The notes: generated from the letters alone by a model not told the origin. DNA of 24,221 nt from JBFWVD01 sp050246915 (GCA_050246915.1 JBFWVD010000068.1:1-24221), one strand, 5' to 3'. Positions 1-8,299 are shown, counted from the stretch's first letter. A program made the numbers and translations.

Positions 1-1013
1 CGCATGACCTCCATCTCATCGGCGTTGGTCCCGATCATCACCGCGACATCGCTCGAGGCGCCTTGCCGCAACGCCGTGAGCGGATCGACGGGGAGCACAG
101 CACCGTCGACGACGGGAGCGAACAGGAACCCGGCCCGCTCCGGAGGGATCGACGCCGAGAGGTGCCGCACCGTGTCGACATAGGCTGCGAGCACATCGTC
201 GGCAGGAAGTGCCCGCAACGAGGCGATCGGGTCAGCGTCGGTGGAGAGCCCCAACCGCGCGAGCAGCTGCTCGGCGGCATGCTGGGCGGTCTCGAGATCG
301 ACGGTCGATGATGCGGCTCCGCTCTGCAGGATCGCTTTGCGGAAAAGCCCGCGCGCCGCAGGTGTGGCCAGCAAGATCCCCACGCTCATCGCACCAGCGG
401 ATTCACCGAACAACGTCACGTTGGCCGGATCACCTCCGAGCCGAGAAATGTTCTCCTTCACCCACTCGAGTGCGGCGATCTGATCGAGCAAGCCACAGTT
501 GCCCGACCCGACCTCGCTCGGATCGATGCCGCCGAGGTGCAAGAAGCCGAACACGTTGAGGCGATAGTTGATGGTGAGCACGACGATGTCGTGTTCACGG
601 GCGAATGAGGAACCGTCGAAGGTGGGCGTCGCTCCGCTACCGGTGAGGAACGCCCCACCGTGGATCCACACCATCACCGGACGGCGCCCCCCGTCGCATG
701 CCGGCGTCCACACGTTGAGACTGAGGCAGTCCTCACTCTGGGCCCGGAGGTCATTGCCGTTCAACGCCTCGAGTGGCGTCGCCATCTGCCGCGCGATGTC
801 GCCGTACGCCGTCGCATCGCGCACACCGCTCCAGGCCTCGGCCGGTTCGGGAGGACGGAAACGCCGAGGACCCACCGGCGGTGAGGCGTACGGGATCCCT
901 CTGAGCACCAGTCCCCCGTCGAAGCGCTCGCCGCGTAGCGACCCGGACGACACCGTGACCACCCGATCGTCAGCGAAATCGGATCGTTCAGCATGCATCG
1001 ATTCGGTCCCCAT
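1..1013 (-). CDS. Type-B carboxylesterase, 3' end outside the window
   Basis: An alpha/beta-hydrolase of the carboxylesterase/lipase type-B family (Pfam Coesterase), which hydrolyses carboxylic esters with a Ser-Glu/Asp-His triad. The first 337 residues are encoded here. Visible motifs are the family signature EDCLSLNVW at residues 94-102, the oxyanion-hole motif HGGAF at 118-122 and the nucleophile elbow GESAG with Ser205. The acidic and His triad members would lie in the missing C-terminal part, since the family is usually about 500 residues. The ATG at 1013 is preceded by a G-rich ribosome site about 8 bases upstream; an in-frame ATG at 998 is a weaker alternative. It is divergent from the P450 gene, so the two may share a control region. 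No signal peptide is seen, so it is probably cytoplasmic. The substrate cannot be told from the sequence. Confidence 0.93.
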   Translation of the reverse strand, partial: MGTESMHAERSDFADDRVVTVSSGSLRGERFDGGLVLRGIPYASPPVGPRRFRPPEPAEAWSGVRDATAYGDIARQMATPLEALNGNDLRAQSEDCLSLNVWTPACDGGRRPVMVWIHGGAFLTGSGATPTFDGSSFAREHDIVVLTINYRLNVFGFLHLGGIDPSEVGSGNCGLLDQIAALEWVKENISRLGGDPANVTLFGESAGAMSVGILLATPAARGLFRKAILQSGAASSTVDLETAQHAAEQLLARLGLSTDADPIASLRALPADDVLAAYVDTVRHLSASIPPERAGFLFAPVVDGAVLPVDPLTALRQGASSDVAVMIGTNADEMEVM

Positions 1014-1101
1014 CGATCCCCCGTCTCTCAGTGTTGCATCCCGGGGCAAGGTGGAGCACCACGGGCACCGACGGGTCGGCCCCTCGATCGCGCCTCAGCG
1101 C

Positions 1102-1130
1102 TTGACGCCGGCAGCAGCGCCAGTGAGAGT
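1102..1130 (+). promoter_or_regulatory. Candidate promoter of the P450 gene
   Basis: TTGACG at 1102-1107 resembles a sigma-70 -35 box and is followed, after a 17-base spacer, by GAGAGT at 1125-1130, a weak -10 box. The implied start of transcription is about 35 bases before the P450 ATG. A short inverted repeat, CCGAC-GG-GTCGG, lies just upstream at 1068-1079 in the shared divergent region and could be an operator. The -10 is poor, so this is tentative. Confidence 0.3.
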
Positions 1131-1171
1131 TGCGGGCGCGCTGGGGAGCGCGGATGGGGAGGACGGTTGCC

Positions 1172-2365
1172 ATGGCGATCGAGATGGAGAGCAGCGCTCC
1201 GGCGGCAGGGTTCTTCGACTCTGCGCCGATGGCGGTGAGCCGAACCGAGGGATGGCGGTACTTCCGTGAGCCCGGCGAGGTGTACCAGCGCGACGGGCTG
1301 TGGTTCATCACCACGGCGCGGGCCGTGCGGTTCGTCCATCAGCATCCCGAGATCTTCAGCTCCGCTCACGCGTTCGACAACCTGGGCAGTCCGGTTCCGC
1401 TGATCCCCCTCGAGATCGACCCACCCGAGCACGTGCGCTATCGGCGCATGCTCGACCCGATGTTCGCCCCGAGGGTCATCAACCAGATCGATGACGAGTT
1501 GCGTCAGCAGGTCCGCGACATCATCGGACGATTCATCGATCGGGGCCGCTGCGAGATCATGGCGGACCTGGCCGAGTTGTATCCGACGCAAGTCATCTTG
1601 ACGATGTTCGGCCTGCCGCTCGCTGACCGCGACAAGTTCCATCGCTGGGTGCGACTCATGGTCGAGGCATCTGGCGCCACGGCCGGCACCGCTCCCACAC
1701 CAGAGCAGGCCGAAGGGGCCAACGCGCTGTTCAGCTACTTGCGCGAGTACATACAGGCCAAACGTGCCAACCCCACCGACGACGCGTTGAGCACGGTGCT
1801 CGCCATGAGCGGCGACGATGCGTGGAGCGACGACGAGGTCCTCGGGCTGTGCTTCATGTTCGCCCTCGCCGGCCTCGACACCGTCACCGGAGCCATCGGT
1901 TTCGTGATGCACGCGCTCGCCACCCGCCCCGATCTGCGCCAGCGCATCGCAGCTGAACCAGGGCTCACCGCCCCCTTCATCGAAGAGGTCCTCCGGCTGG
2001 AGAGCCCCGCACCGTTCAGCCCCCGCATCGTGGTGTCCGACGTCGACGTGTTCGGCACCACCATCCCGGCTGGGTCGTACATCTTCATGCTGTTGTCCAC
2101 TGCGAACCGTGACGAACGCGAGGTCCCCGACGACATCGATCTCGACCACGCCGATCGGGGTCACGTCAGCTTCGGGGCGGGCATCCATCGATGTGTCGGG
2201 TCACACCTCGCACGGCGCGAACTGCGTCTCGTCGTCGAAGAGTTCAACAAGATGATCCCCGACTATGAGATCGACGGCGATGCCACACCGGTCATCCATT
2301 GGCCCTCGGGCACGTTCCATCTGACCTCGCTCCCGCTGAGGTTTCCGCCCGGAGGAACTGCATGA
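1172..2365 (+). CDS. Cytochrome P450 monooxygenase
   Basis: A soluble bacterial class I cytochrome P450 of 397 residues, the usual size. It should hydroxylate or otherwise oxidise an organic substrate with electrons from a ferredoxin and reductase, neither of which is in this window. Motifs appear in order: I-helix oxygen-activation motif AGLDT at residues 233-237, K-helix ExxR at Glu272-Arg275, and the haem-binding loop FGAGIHRC at 334-341 with Cys341 as thiolate ligand. The reading frame is open back to a TTG at 1130 and has an ATG at 1154, but the ATG at 1172 has a strong GGGGAGGA ribosome site 8 bases upstream (1156-1163), so I chose it. The stop codon overlaps an ATG (ATGA at 2362-2365), suggesting coupling to the downstream frame. 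The P450 family number and substrate cannot be assigned by eye. Confidence 0.96.
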   Translation: MAIEMESSAPAAGFFDSAPMAVSRTEGWRYFREPGEVYQRDGLWFITTARAVRFVHQHPEIFSSAHAFDNLGSPVPLIPLEIDPPEHVRYRRMLDPMFAPRVINQIDDELRQQVRDIIGRFIDRGRCEIMADLAELYPTQVILTMFGLPLADRDKFHRWVRLMVEASGATAGTAPTPEQAEGANALFSYLREYIQAKRANPTDDALSTVLAMSGDDAWSDDEVLGLCFMFALAGLDTVTGAIGFVMHALATRPDLRQRIAAEPGLTAPFIEEVLRLESPAPFSPRIVVSDVDVFGTTIPAGSYIFMLLSTANRDEREVPDDIDLDHADRGHVSFGAGIHRCVGSHLARRELRLVVEEFNKMIPDYEIDGDATPVIHWPSGTFHLTSLPLRFPPGGTA

Positions 2366-2478
2366 CGTCCGCTCCGCACTCGTTGCAGCGCTCACGGTCA
2401 CGCCCCGAAGACGACTGGGAGAAGCACGACGGGAACTCCTCGGGAACCCACCCGAGTGCACGAGCGACTATTCCCGTC

Positions 2479-3018
2479 ATGGCGAAACAGATCAGACTTG
2501 TCGGGACCGCGATGTTGACGGGACTGCTCCTCACCCTCTCGGCGTGCGGGGACGACGGCGGCAGCAGCTCGAGCGCCACGGAGGCCCATGACGCCTCGTC
2601 GGCGACCGAGGCCCACGGCGACCACGATCACACCGAGGCGACCGAGGCCCACGGCGACCACGATCACGGCGACGCCACCGATGCTGCAGACGAGCCCACC
2701 CCCACCAGCGCGGCCGCAACCCCCGCCGTTCTGGCCGCCGACAAGTCGGCAAACATCAAGGTCACGGTCGGCAGCGACGACTTCGCCACGTCCAAAGGCA
2801 CTCGTGTGGTCAGCGTCCCCAAGGGCACGTCCGTGACCATCGAACTGACCGATCCAGCCGCCGACCAGACGTACCACCTCCACGGCTATGACATCGAGAC
2901 CGACGCGAAGAAGGGTGAGACGGCCAAGATCGCCTTCACCGCGAGCGAGTCCGGCCAGTTCGACCTGGAGAGCCACAACACCAACGACGTGCTGTTGGTG
3001 CTCGTCGTCGGGAGCTGA
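2479..3018 (+). CDS. His-rich lipoprotein with a cupredoxin-like domain
   Basis: A secreted lipoprotein of 179 residues. It starts with a short basic region, a hydrophobic stretch and the lipobox LSAC (Cys23), so it should be lipid-anchored outside the cytoplasmic membrane. Residues 33-65 hold three ATEAH units, two extended as ATEAHGDHDH, giving a His/Asp-rich metal-binding-like tether. Residues about 90-179 form a compact beta-rich domain with HLHGYD (His133, His135) and a C-terminal ESHN (His166), a pattern seen in actinobacterial cupredoxin-like proteins. The Cys of a blue-copper site is absent. I chose the ATG at 2479 because it gives a normal signal peptide. A competing ATG at 2362 overlaps the P450 stop and has a perfect GGAGGA ribosome site (2351-2356), but would add 39 polar residues before the signal sequence. 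The role may be copper or other metal handling; this is inference. Confidence 0.8.
   Translation: MAKQIRLVGTAMLTGLLLTLSACGDDGGSSSSATEAHDASSATEAHGDHDHTEATEAHGDHDHGDATDAADEPTPTSAAATPAVLAADKSANIKVTVGSDDFATSKGTRVVSVPKGTSVTIELTDPAADQTYHLHGYDIETDAKKGETAKIAFTASESGQFDLESHNTNDVLLVLVVGS
2602..2667 (+). repeat. In-frame tandem repeat, 36-base period
   Basis: Two identical 30-base units (2602-2631 and 2638-2667) separated by six bases encode the duplicated ATEAHGDHDH segment of the lipoprotein. A shorter diverged copy precedes them near 2575. The period is a multiple of three, so changes in copy number would keep the frame and vary the number of His residues. Confidence 0.9.
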
Positions 3019-3073
3019 GCAAGCTCTGGACGGGCGCTGTGACCGGCGCTCCGAATAGGTTCTCGGTTCTGCT

Positions 3074-3090
3074 CGGCGGATAGACCGCCG
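3074..3090 (+). terminator. Short hairpin after the lipoprotein gene
   Basis: A perfect 6-bp stem CGGCGG/CCGCCG with loop ATAGA lies 55 bases after the lipoprotein stop and 17 bases before the crotonase ATG. It has no T-run. It could end the P450-lipoprotein transcript or be a hairpin in the crotonase leader. Confidence 0.3.
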
Positions 3091-3107
3091 CACGACGAGG
3101 GGGAACC

Positions 3108-3884
3108 ATGGACAATCCGTTCGCGCCAGAACTGCTCATCGAGTCGCACGGCTCGGTGCGTCTCGTGACGATGAACCGGCCCGAGTTCCTCAACGCGACC
3201 AACGATGCGATGCACACCGCTCTCATCAACGTGTGGCTCCACATCGCCTCTGACCCCGATGCCAGGGCCATCGTGCTCACCGGTGCGGGCAAGGCCTTCA
3301 GCGCCGGTGGCGACATGCACCACTTCCTCGAGCTGCACGCCGATCAGGAGCAACGTCAACGCGAGATCGAAGGTGCCGCCCGATTGGTGCGCGAGATGGT
3401 GGCATGCCCGCTGCCGGTCATCGCGGCGGTCAACGGGCCGGCCGTCGGCCTGGGCTGCAACTTGGCAGTGCTGAGCGACATCGTGCTGATGAGCGACAAG
3501 GCGTTCATCTGTGATCCACATGTGTCGGTGGGCCTCACCGCGGCCGATGGTGGCGCTCCGACGTGGCCGCTGTTCATGAGCTTGTCGCGCGCCAAGGAGT
3601 ATCTGTTCACCGGAGCGCGTATCCCCGCCGAGGATGCCGTGTCGCTCGGGCTGGCCAGCCGGGTGGTTCCCCACGATCAGCTCCTCGATGAAGCGCTCAA
3701 GCTGGCCCAGACGTTGGCCAAGCAACCCGCGCACGCGCTGCAGAGCACCAAGAAGGCCATCAACATGCACATCACCCGCGCCGTTGCGGGCATCTTGGAG
3801 TACGCGCTCTCCGAGGAATTCCGCTCGTTCGACAACGCCGAGCACCAGGCCATCGTGCACAAATTCACGAGCAAGAAGGATTGA
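3108..3884 (+). CDS. Enoyl-CoA hydratase/isomerase (crotonase) family protein, atypical active site
   Basis: A crotonase-fold protein of 258 residues, which would act on an acyl-CoA thioester in the cytoplasm. The two oxyanion-hole segments are visible as AGGDM (residues 66-70) and GPAVGLG (110-116). The two catalytic glutamates of true enoyl-CoA hydratase are missing: by motif alignment they are replaced by Asn118 and His138. An Asp (Asp147) sits in the AADGG segment, where dienoyl-CoA isomerase and some other crotonases carry an acid. So hydratase activity should not be assumed; isomerase, hydrolase or ring-cleaving chemistry are alternatives. The ATG at 3108 has a GAGGGGGAA ribosome site. 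It follows the P450-lipoprotein pair after 89 bases and is convergent with the thioesterase gene. Confidence 0.92.
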   Translation: MDNPFAPELLIESHGSVRLVTMNRPEFLNATNDAMHTALINVWLHIASDPDARAIVLTGAGKAFSAGGDMHHFLELHADQEQRQREIEGAARLVREMVACPLPVIAAVNGPAVGLGCNLAVLSDIVLMSDKAFICDPHVSVGLTAADGGAPTWPLFMSLSRAKEYLFTGARIPAEDAVSLGLASRVVPHDQLLDEALKLAQTLAKQPAHALQSTKKAINMHITRAVAGILEYALSEEFRSFDNAEHQAIVHKFTSKKD

Positions 3885-3904
3885 CAGCGCGGACTGGGGC
3901 CTCG

Positions 3905-3944
3905 CTCGCTCAGCGGATCGGGCTCAGCGAAACGGCTGAGCGAG
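3905..3944. terminator. Inverted repeat between convergent genes
   Basis: CTCGCTCAGC at 3905-3914 and its exact complement GCTGAGCGAG at 3935-3944 form a 10-bp stem with a 20-base loop. It lies between the convergent crotonase and thioesterase genes and overlaps the last codons of the latter. There is no T-run, as is common in actinobacteria. It could end transcription in both directions. Confidence 0.4.
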
Positions 3945-4748
3945 GAGACTCTGGTTGATCGTGGCGAACGCACCGTGGCCATCGGCCACCTCGGCGCTCG
4001 CCAGCGCAATGCCTGACGGGCTCGATCGCCGCTGGGCGGTGAGGAAGAACCACGGCCCGACAGGGGCACGCGCCAACGACACGCTCACGTCGACGTTGAT
4101 GTAAGCCGCAACCAGGCGGGGGCCCGCTGTCTGAGCCAGCGGTGAGCCGAAGTCGGCCACGGCGAGCAGCTCGGCCAACGCTGCGTTGGGCTCGCCCGCG
4201 ATCACCGGTCTCGTCAGCCGCATCCATGCCATGGTGGGAAGCGGATCGCCGAAGCCCCCGCTGACCTGGCGGATCTCGATGGACTCTCGGCTGTAGATGA
4301 TCGGAAGTCCGTGGGGCGGGTCCTCGAATCGTTGCTGCCGATGCTCCTCGGTGAGCTGCGGCGGCAACACCTGGTGATGCTCACCGTCTGCTCCCGTGCC
4401 ACGCAGCAACAGCGCCTCGGCACGGGCCACCACCACATCGTCGGCCGACAACTCGACGCTCACCTTGGCGACGCGCTTGCTCACCGTGCGCCGTCGAACC
4501 AGCGGTGTGAGCGCGGACAACGGCACCGGCCGTTCCAGATCGACGTTGACGCGTGCCACGGTCTCATCTGGTTCGGATGCCTCTGCCACCACCACTCCCA
4601 TGAGGGCGCTGGCGGCGCCCCCATGCATGGCATCGGTCCGCCAGGGACCGGTCGTGTAGGCGCTCGGCACGAACGTTCCGCCCACCCGCCGGAACAGAGC
4701 ACCGCAATCGATCTCGCTCTCGGTCTCGCTCTCCGATGGTCCTGTCAT
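3924..4748 (-). CDS. TesB-like acyl-CoA thioesterase (double hotdog)
   Basis: A 274-residue protein resembling the acyl-CoA thioesterase II / 4HBT_3 family, which hydrolyses acyl-CoA to free acid and CoA. Features that fit are the N-terminal hotdog with AMHGGAASALMG (residues 40-51, the expected HGG helix region), a middle segment with strands around VNVDLERPVPLSA, and a C-terminal hotdog with AAYINVDVSVSLAR. The length fits a two-hotdog protein. The ATG at 4748 has a GGAGGGGAA ribosome site immediately upstream. It lies 114 bases downstream of the LLM oxidoreductase on the same strand and may be in the same transcript. It may release or rescue CoA thioesters in the ligase pathway upstream. 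The substrate is unknown. Confidence 0.82.
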   Translation of the reverse strand: MTGPSESETESEIDCGALFRRVGGTFVPSAYTTGPWRTDAMHGGAASALMGVVVAEASEPDETVARVNVDLERPVPLSALTPLVRRRTVSKRVAKVSVELSADDVVVARAEALLLRGTGADGEHHQVLPPQLTEEHRQQRFEDPPHGLPIIYSRESIEIRQVSGGFGDPLPTMAWMRLTRPVIAGEPNAALAELLAVADFGSPLAQTAGPRLVAAYINVDVSVSLARAPVGPWFFLTAQRRSSPSGIALASAEVADGHGAFATINQSLLAQPFR

Positions 4749-4862
4749 CGTTCCCCTCCGTCTCGTCTATCACGGCCTTGCCGGTTCGCCGCAACGTCAT
4801 GTTGTCTGTCCAACGATCGGGCGCTGTGAGGGTGTCGCAGGTATGCGAGAGGCGAGGTGCAC

Positions 4863-5726
4863 TCAGGTGTTGGCGAAGCGCTCGCGGACCAGGGAGAGGC
4901 GTTGCTCGAGCCCGGACGAGAGGTCGCCGGTCGACACGTGCGGCGCGTTCACCACCACGCGCGTCACGCCCAGATCCATGTGCACCTCAGCGTCCGCCTG
5001 GTTCTTGGGCGCATCGACGGTCACCTCGATGGCCGCCGGATCACGCCCAGCGTCGAGCGCGGCGCGACGAACAGCGGTGACCAGCTCGACGAGGCGGTCA
5101 CCTTGACAGGCCAAGGGGAAGAATCCGTCGGCCAGCCGTCCCGCCCGACGCGCTGCGGCCGGGCTGTGCCCGCCGATCACGATGGGTACGGACCGGATCG
5201 GCTTGGGTTCGACGTCGACGGGGCCGAACGAGATCTGCTCACCGTGGAACTCGGCCGGGCCCGGCATCCACGCACGGCGCATCGCTTCGATGGCCTCGTC
5301 CATGCGCGACCCGCGCCCGTCGAACTCCGCGCCGAGAGCGTCGAACTCTTCGCGCAACCATCCGGCCCCGAGTCCCAGGACGACCCGACCACCGGTCAGG
5401 CGATCGAGCGTCGCCACCTGCTTGGCCACCACCAGAGGATGTTGTTGCGGCAACACCAGCACCCCGGTGGCGAGAGTGATGGAGGAGGTGAGCGCCCCGG
5501 CCCACGCCAGCCACACCAACGGATCGGGGATGGCGACGGCCGTGCCGCCCGGCACCGTCCCCGAGTCGGAGTAGGGGTACGACGACGCGTGACCGATGGG
5601 CATGACCACGTGCTGCACCGCCCACAGCGATTCGAACCCCAAGCGCTCGGCATCACGTGCCAACACCGCAGCGTGCTCGGGTTCGGCTCCACGCGCTCCG
5701 TTGGCGAACATGATGCCGATCTTCAT
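4863..5726 (-). CDS. LLM-class F420-dependent oxidoreductase
   Basis: A TIM-barrel luciferase-like monooxygenase family protein of 287 residues, most like the actinobacterial F420-dependent group. It begins MKIGIMFANG and contains the barrel segments LATGVLVLPQQHPLVVAKQ, GLGAGWLREEFDALG and PIVIGGHSPAAARRAGRLA expected of this family. Such enzymes use reduced F420 (or FMN) for hydride transfer in the cytoplasm. The frame is open further upstream, but the ATG at 5726 has a GAGGA ribosome site and gives the conserved N-terminal beta strand. It begins 8 bases after the stop of the acyl-CoA ligase gene, so the two are almost certainly one operon. This suggests that the substrate is, or derives from, a CoA ester. 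FMN use instead of F420 cannot be excluded. Confidence 0.9.
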   Translation of the reverse strand: MKIGIMFANGARGAEPEHAAVLARDAERLGFESLWAVQHVVMPIGHASSYPYSDSGTVPGGTAVAIPDPLVWLAWAGALTSSITLATGVLVLPQQHPLVVAKQVATLDRLTGGRVVLGLGAGWLREEFDALGAEFDGRGSRMDEAIEAMRRAWMPGPAEFHGEQISFGPVDVEPKPIRSVPIVIGGHSPAAARRAGRLADGFFPLACQGDRLVELVTAVRRAALDAGRDPAAIEVTVDAPKNQADAEVHMDLGVTRVVVNAPHVSTGDLSSGLEQRLSLVRERFANT

Positions 5727-5734
5727 GGCAATCC

Positions 5735-7270
5735 TCAGTGACCGCTGAAGCGATCGCGCAATGCCTTCTTGTCCACCTTCCCGTAGCCGATGAGGGGAAG
5801 CTCGTCGACCAACTCGAGTTGGGTGGGGAGCTTCTGCGGAGTGAGTCCCTCGGCCCGTGCCCACTGCGTCAGCTCGACCAGTGTCAGGGACGGGTCACGG
5901 GGCACGACGACTGCGCACACCCGCTCGCCGGTTCGCTCGTCGGGTAGGCCGATGACCGAGGCCTCGCGCACCTTCGCATGATGGATGAGCAGGTCTTCCA
6001 CTTCGGATGGTGCGATGTTCTCCATGTTGCGGATGATCACGTCCTTGATGCGGCCCACAATGGACAGGTACCCGTCGCCAGTGAGGTGGCCGAGATCCCC
6101 GGTGCGGAACCAACCGTCGGTGAAGGCAGCCGCATTGAACGACTCGTCGAGGTAGCCGAGCAGCATCTGGGGTCCTCGTAGAAGTACCTCGCCGTCAACT
6201 CCTATTGACACATCATTGCCGTCTCCATCGACGACGCGGATCTCCATGCCACGCCACGGCCGTCCCACCGTGGTCGAGCGGACCTCGAGCGGGTCCCACG
6301 GCGACGCCGCGGTCGCGATGGGGACCTCGGTGAGTCCGTAGGAGATGCAGATCGGCAGCGACCCGGGCTGCTCGTCGAATCCCGTGTGCAGTCGCGGCGG
6401 AGTGGGAGCACCGCCACCGGCGAGGGCCCGGAGCGTGGGCGCCATCGAGACCCCGGCGGGCATCTGCCGTTGCTTCTCGAGGTACATGCTGAAGAACGGC
6501 GGACCGGCTCCGGCGATGGTGTGGCCGAACTCCTCGAGTGCCGGGATGGTCACCTCCGGATCGAACTTGCGGGTCGCGTAGAGCACCATGCCCGACACCA
6601 GCGACGACACCACGTTGCACATGCCGCCGATGTGCGCGAACGGGAACACGATGGCGTAACGATCGTCTGGCGTGAGTTCCATGGCGTCGGCGAAGACACG
6701 CCCGGCCGTGAGCGGCGCCATATCGGTGTGGATGGCGCCCTTGGGAGCCGATGTCGATCCCGAGGTGTAGCAATACCATGCACGATCGCCTGCGTGGATC
6801 GGCGTCGGTGGCGGGACATCGCCCTCGGAGAGATCGAGATCGGCCAACGTCACGATCCTCGGGATCACTCCATCCGACCAGCCTGTCAACGCTTCTTGCA
6901 CCGGACCGTGCACCGGGGAACCACTCGCATCGACATCGATGAACACCAGCGACGGCTTGACCTGCGACAGCACCAGACGCAGCTCGCGAACCTGGTACAT
7001 CGGGATGATCGGGTTCTGCACCACGCCCAGACGGCACAGTGCCAGCGCCAAGGTCATGGCGTCGATGCAGGTGGGCAGCTGCCACGACACCGTCGAACCG
7101 CGCCCCACCCCCATCCGCTCCAAGCCCCGAGCAATGGCGGCAACGCGCCCGGAGAGCTGGCCCCACGTGAGCTCTGCGCCGGTCTCGTCCACCACGGCCA
7201 GGGCTCCGGGCGTCGCCGACACCCGCGCCTCGAACAATGGCCAGATCTGTTCAGCCCCGTTGTCGATCAC
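5735..7270 (-). CDS. AMP-forming acyl-CoA ligase (FadD-like)
   Basis: An ANL-superfamily adenylating enzyme of 511 residues that should activate a carboxylic acid to acyl-AMP and then acyl-CoA. Core motifs are present: P-loop TSGSTSAPKG at 169-178, YGLTE at 311-315, RTGDLG at 389-394, hinge GRIKD at 406-410 and the catalytic Lys498 in GKVDKKALR. It is a medium-chain, aromatic or alicyclic type by general look (for example cyclohexanecarboxylate-CoA ligase-like), but specificity cannot be read by eye. The start is a GTG at 7270 with GGGGGAG 7 bases before it. It heads the probable operon with the LLM oxidoreductase. The MmyB-type regulator gene lies 114 bases upstream on the same strand with a hairpin between. 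Confidence 0.93.
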   Translation of the reverse strand: MIDNGAEQIWPLFEARVSATPGALAVVDETGAELTWGQLSGRVAAIARGLERMGVGRGSTVSWQLPTCIDAMTLALALCRLGVVQNPIIPMYQVRELRLVLSQVKPSLVFIDVDASGSPVHGPVQEALTGWSDGVIPRIVTLADLDLSEGDVPPPTPIHAGDRAWYCYTSGSTSAPKGAIHTDMAPLTAGRVFADAMELTPDDRYAIVFPFAHIGGMCNVVSSLVSGMVLYATRKFDPEVTIPALEEFGHTIAGAGPPFFSMYLEKQRQMPAGVSMAPTLRALAGGGAPTPPRLHTGFDEQPGSLPICISYGLTEVPIATAASPWDPLEVRSTTVGRPWRGMEIRVVDGDGNDVSIGVDGEVLLRGPQMLLGYLDESFNAAAFTDGWFRTGDLGHLTGDGYLSIVGRIKDVIIRNMENIAPSEVEDLLIHHAKVREASVIGLPDERTGERVCAVVVPRDPSLTLVELTQWARAEGLTPQKLPTQLELVDELPLIGYGKVDKKALRDRFSGH

Positions 7271-7359
7271 GTACGCACTCCCCCATGAACACGACCGTTG
7301 CCGATCCGCCTCGTCAACGTAGCGGTCGCACCCGATCGGTCACGCTTCCGTGTCCCTCC

Positions 7360-7386
7360 GATTCTTCCCGCATCGGGAGCCGAATC
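7360..7386 (-). terminator. Nested hairpin after the MmyB-type regulator
   Basis: TCCCG-CAT-CGGGA at 7366-7378 is flanked by GATTC (7360-7364) and GAATC (7382-7386), giving two stacked perfect 5-bp stems. It begins at the regulator stop codon and lies upstream of the ligase GTG. No T-run follows. It probably separates the regulator from the ligase transcript. Confidence 0.45.
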
Positions 7387-8257
7387 ACTCGAACGCATCG
7401 ACCACACGCACCAGGCGTTCCCGATCGACCTCGGACACCGGGTGGTGGAGCATCACGATGAGACCGGGCTGATCGACCGGCCGGAACTGCACCAGACGCG
7501 TGCGGATCTCACCCACCGACGGGTGGACGATGAGCTGGGTATGGCCGCTGAAACGCCGCACGTCGTGCAACGGCCACAGCGCCCGGAACTCCGGACTGCG
7601 ATCCATCAACCGGGCAACCAGATCTGCCGACAGCGGATCGCCGGGCGACTTGGCGCTCTCGGCTCGGAACCGGGCCATCACGTCGGCCGCCTCGTCCTCC
7701 CACTCGCCCAGTCGCATCCGGATGTCGTCATTGGCGAAGAACAGCCACAAGGCGTTTCGCTCCTCTACCGGGAGTGCTTCGAGGTCGACGAGCACGGCGC
7801 GATAGGCGCGGTTGCACGCCAGCAGATCAAGTCGACCGTTGGCGATGTACGCCGGGGTGGGCTCCCACTGCGTGAGCAACTCGAGCAACACCGGATCGAA
7901 TGTCGTAGGGGTGTCGACGGAATCGAGACCGAGCCCCGCCAGTCGGCGCAGATGGCGAGCCGACTCGCCCTCGAGCCCCAATGCGCGAGCCAGCGCAGTC
8001 ACGGCATCCGAGGACAACCGGATGTCACGACCTTGCTCGAGCCACGTGTACCAGGTGTCGCTGATGCCGGCGAGATCGGCGACCTCGTGTCGACGCAGTC
8101 CAGGCACACGGCGTCGACCGGCTCCGCTCAGACCGGCGGCTGCAGGGGTGAGGGCAGCGCGTCGGGCCTTCAGGTACGCAGCGAGCTCCGAGCGACGAGC
8201 CTCGTCGGCCACCGACTCGCGACCAGGTCTCGGAGAGGGTGTCGGGGGCTCCGCCAT
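7385..8257 (-). CDS. Helix-turn-helix regulator with MmyB-like ligand domain
   Basis: A DNA-binding regulator of 290 residues. The N-terminal Xre-type HTH covers about residues 54-95, with the typical stretch GLRRHEVADLAGIS and the recognition region SDTWYTWLEQGRDI. The rest, from about residue 120, matches the MmyB-like ligand-binding domain (PAS-like, proposed to bind fatty acids in related proteins), including PAYIANGRLDLLACNRAYRA. Family members commonly control a neighbouring divergent oxidoreductase gene; here that is the flavoprotein at 8349. The ATG at 8257 has no clear ribosome site, while a TAGCAT -10-like box lies 7 bases before it, so a leaderless transcript is possible. It may control the divergent flavoprotein, the downstream ligase operon, or both. 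The ligand is unknown. Confidence 0.9.
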   Translation of the reverse strand: MAEPPTPSPRPGRESVADEARRSELAAYLKARRAALTPAAAGLSGAGRRRVPGLRRHEVADLAGISDTWYTWLEQGRDIRLSSDAVTALARALGLEGESARHLRRLAGLGLDSVDTPTTFDPVLLELLTQWEPTPAYIANGRLDLLACNRAYRAVLVDLEALPVEERNALWLFFANDDIRMRLGEWEDEAADVMARFRAESAKSPGDPLSADLVARLMDRSPEFRALWPLHDVRRFSGHTQLIVHPSVGEIRTRLVQFRPVDQPGLIVMLHHPVSEVDRERLVRVVDAFE

Positions 8258-8263
8258 GAGGTC

Positions 8264-8299
8264 ATGCTAGTAGTGGGAGTACTGGTATCAGGGATCCAG
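8264..8299. promoter_or_regulatory. Divergent control region: -10-like box and imperfect palindrome
   Basis: On the minus strand TAGCAT (8264-8269) fits the TANNNT -10 pattern and would give a start of transcription at the regulator ATG. An imperfect inverted repeat, CTGGTATC with GGATCCAG (8282-8299, GGATCC at its right arm), lies where the -35 box would be. It is a candidate binding site for the MmyB-type regulator. No good -35 sequence is seen. Confidence 0.3.

Noticed and set aside
1028..2188. A 386-codon open frame on the minus strand opposite the P450.
   Set aside because: It is antisense to a motif-complete P450, is rich in His, Arg and Glu in a way typical of shadow frames, and has no recognisable domain.
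2602..2667. Direct repeats as a possible CRISPR fragment.
   Set aside because: Two units with a six-base gap inside a coding frame, encoding a His-rich peptide repeat; there are no spacers.
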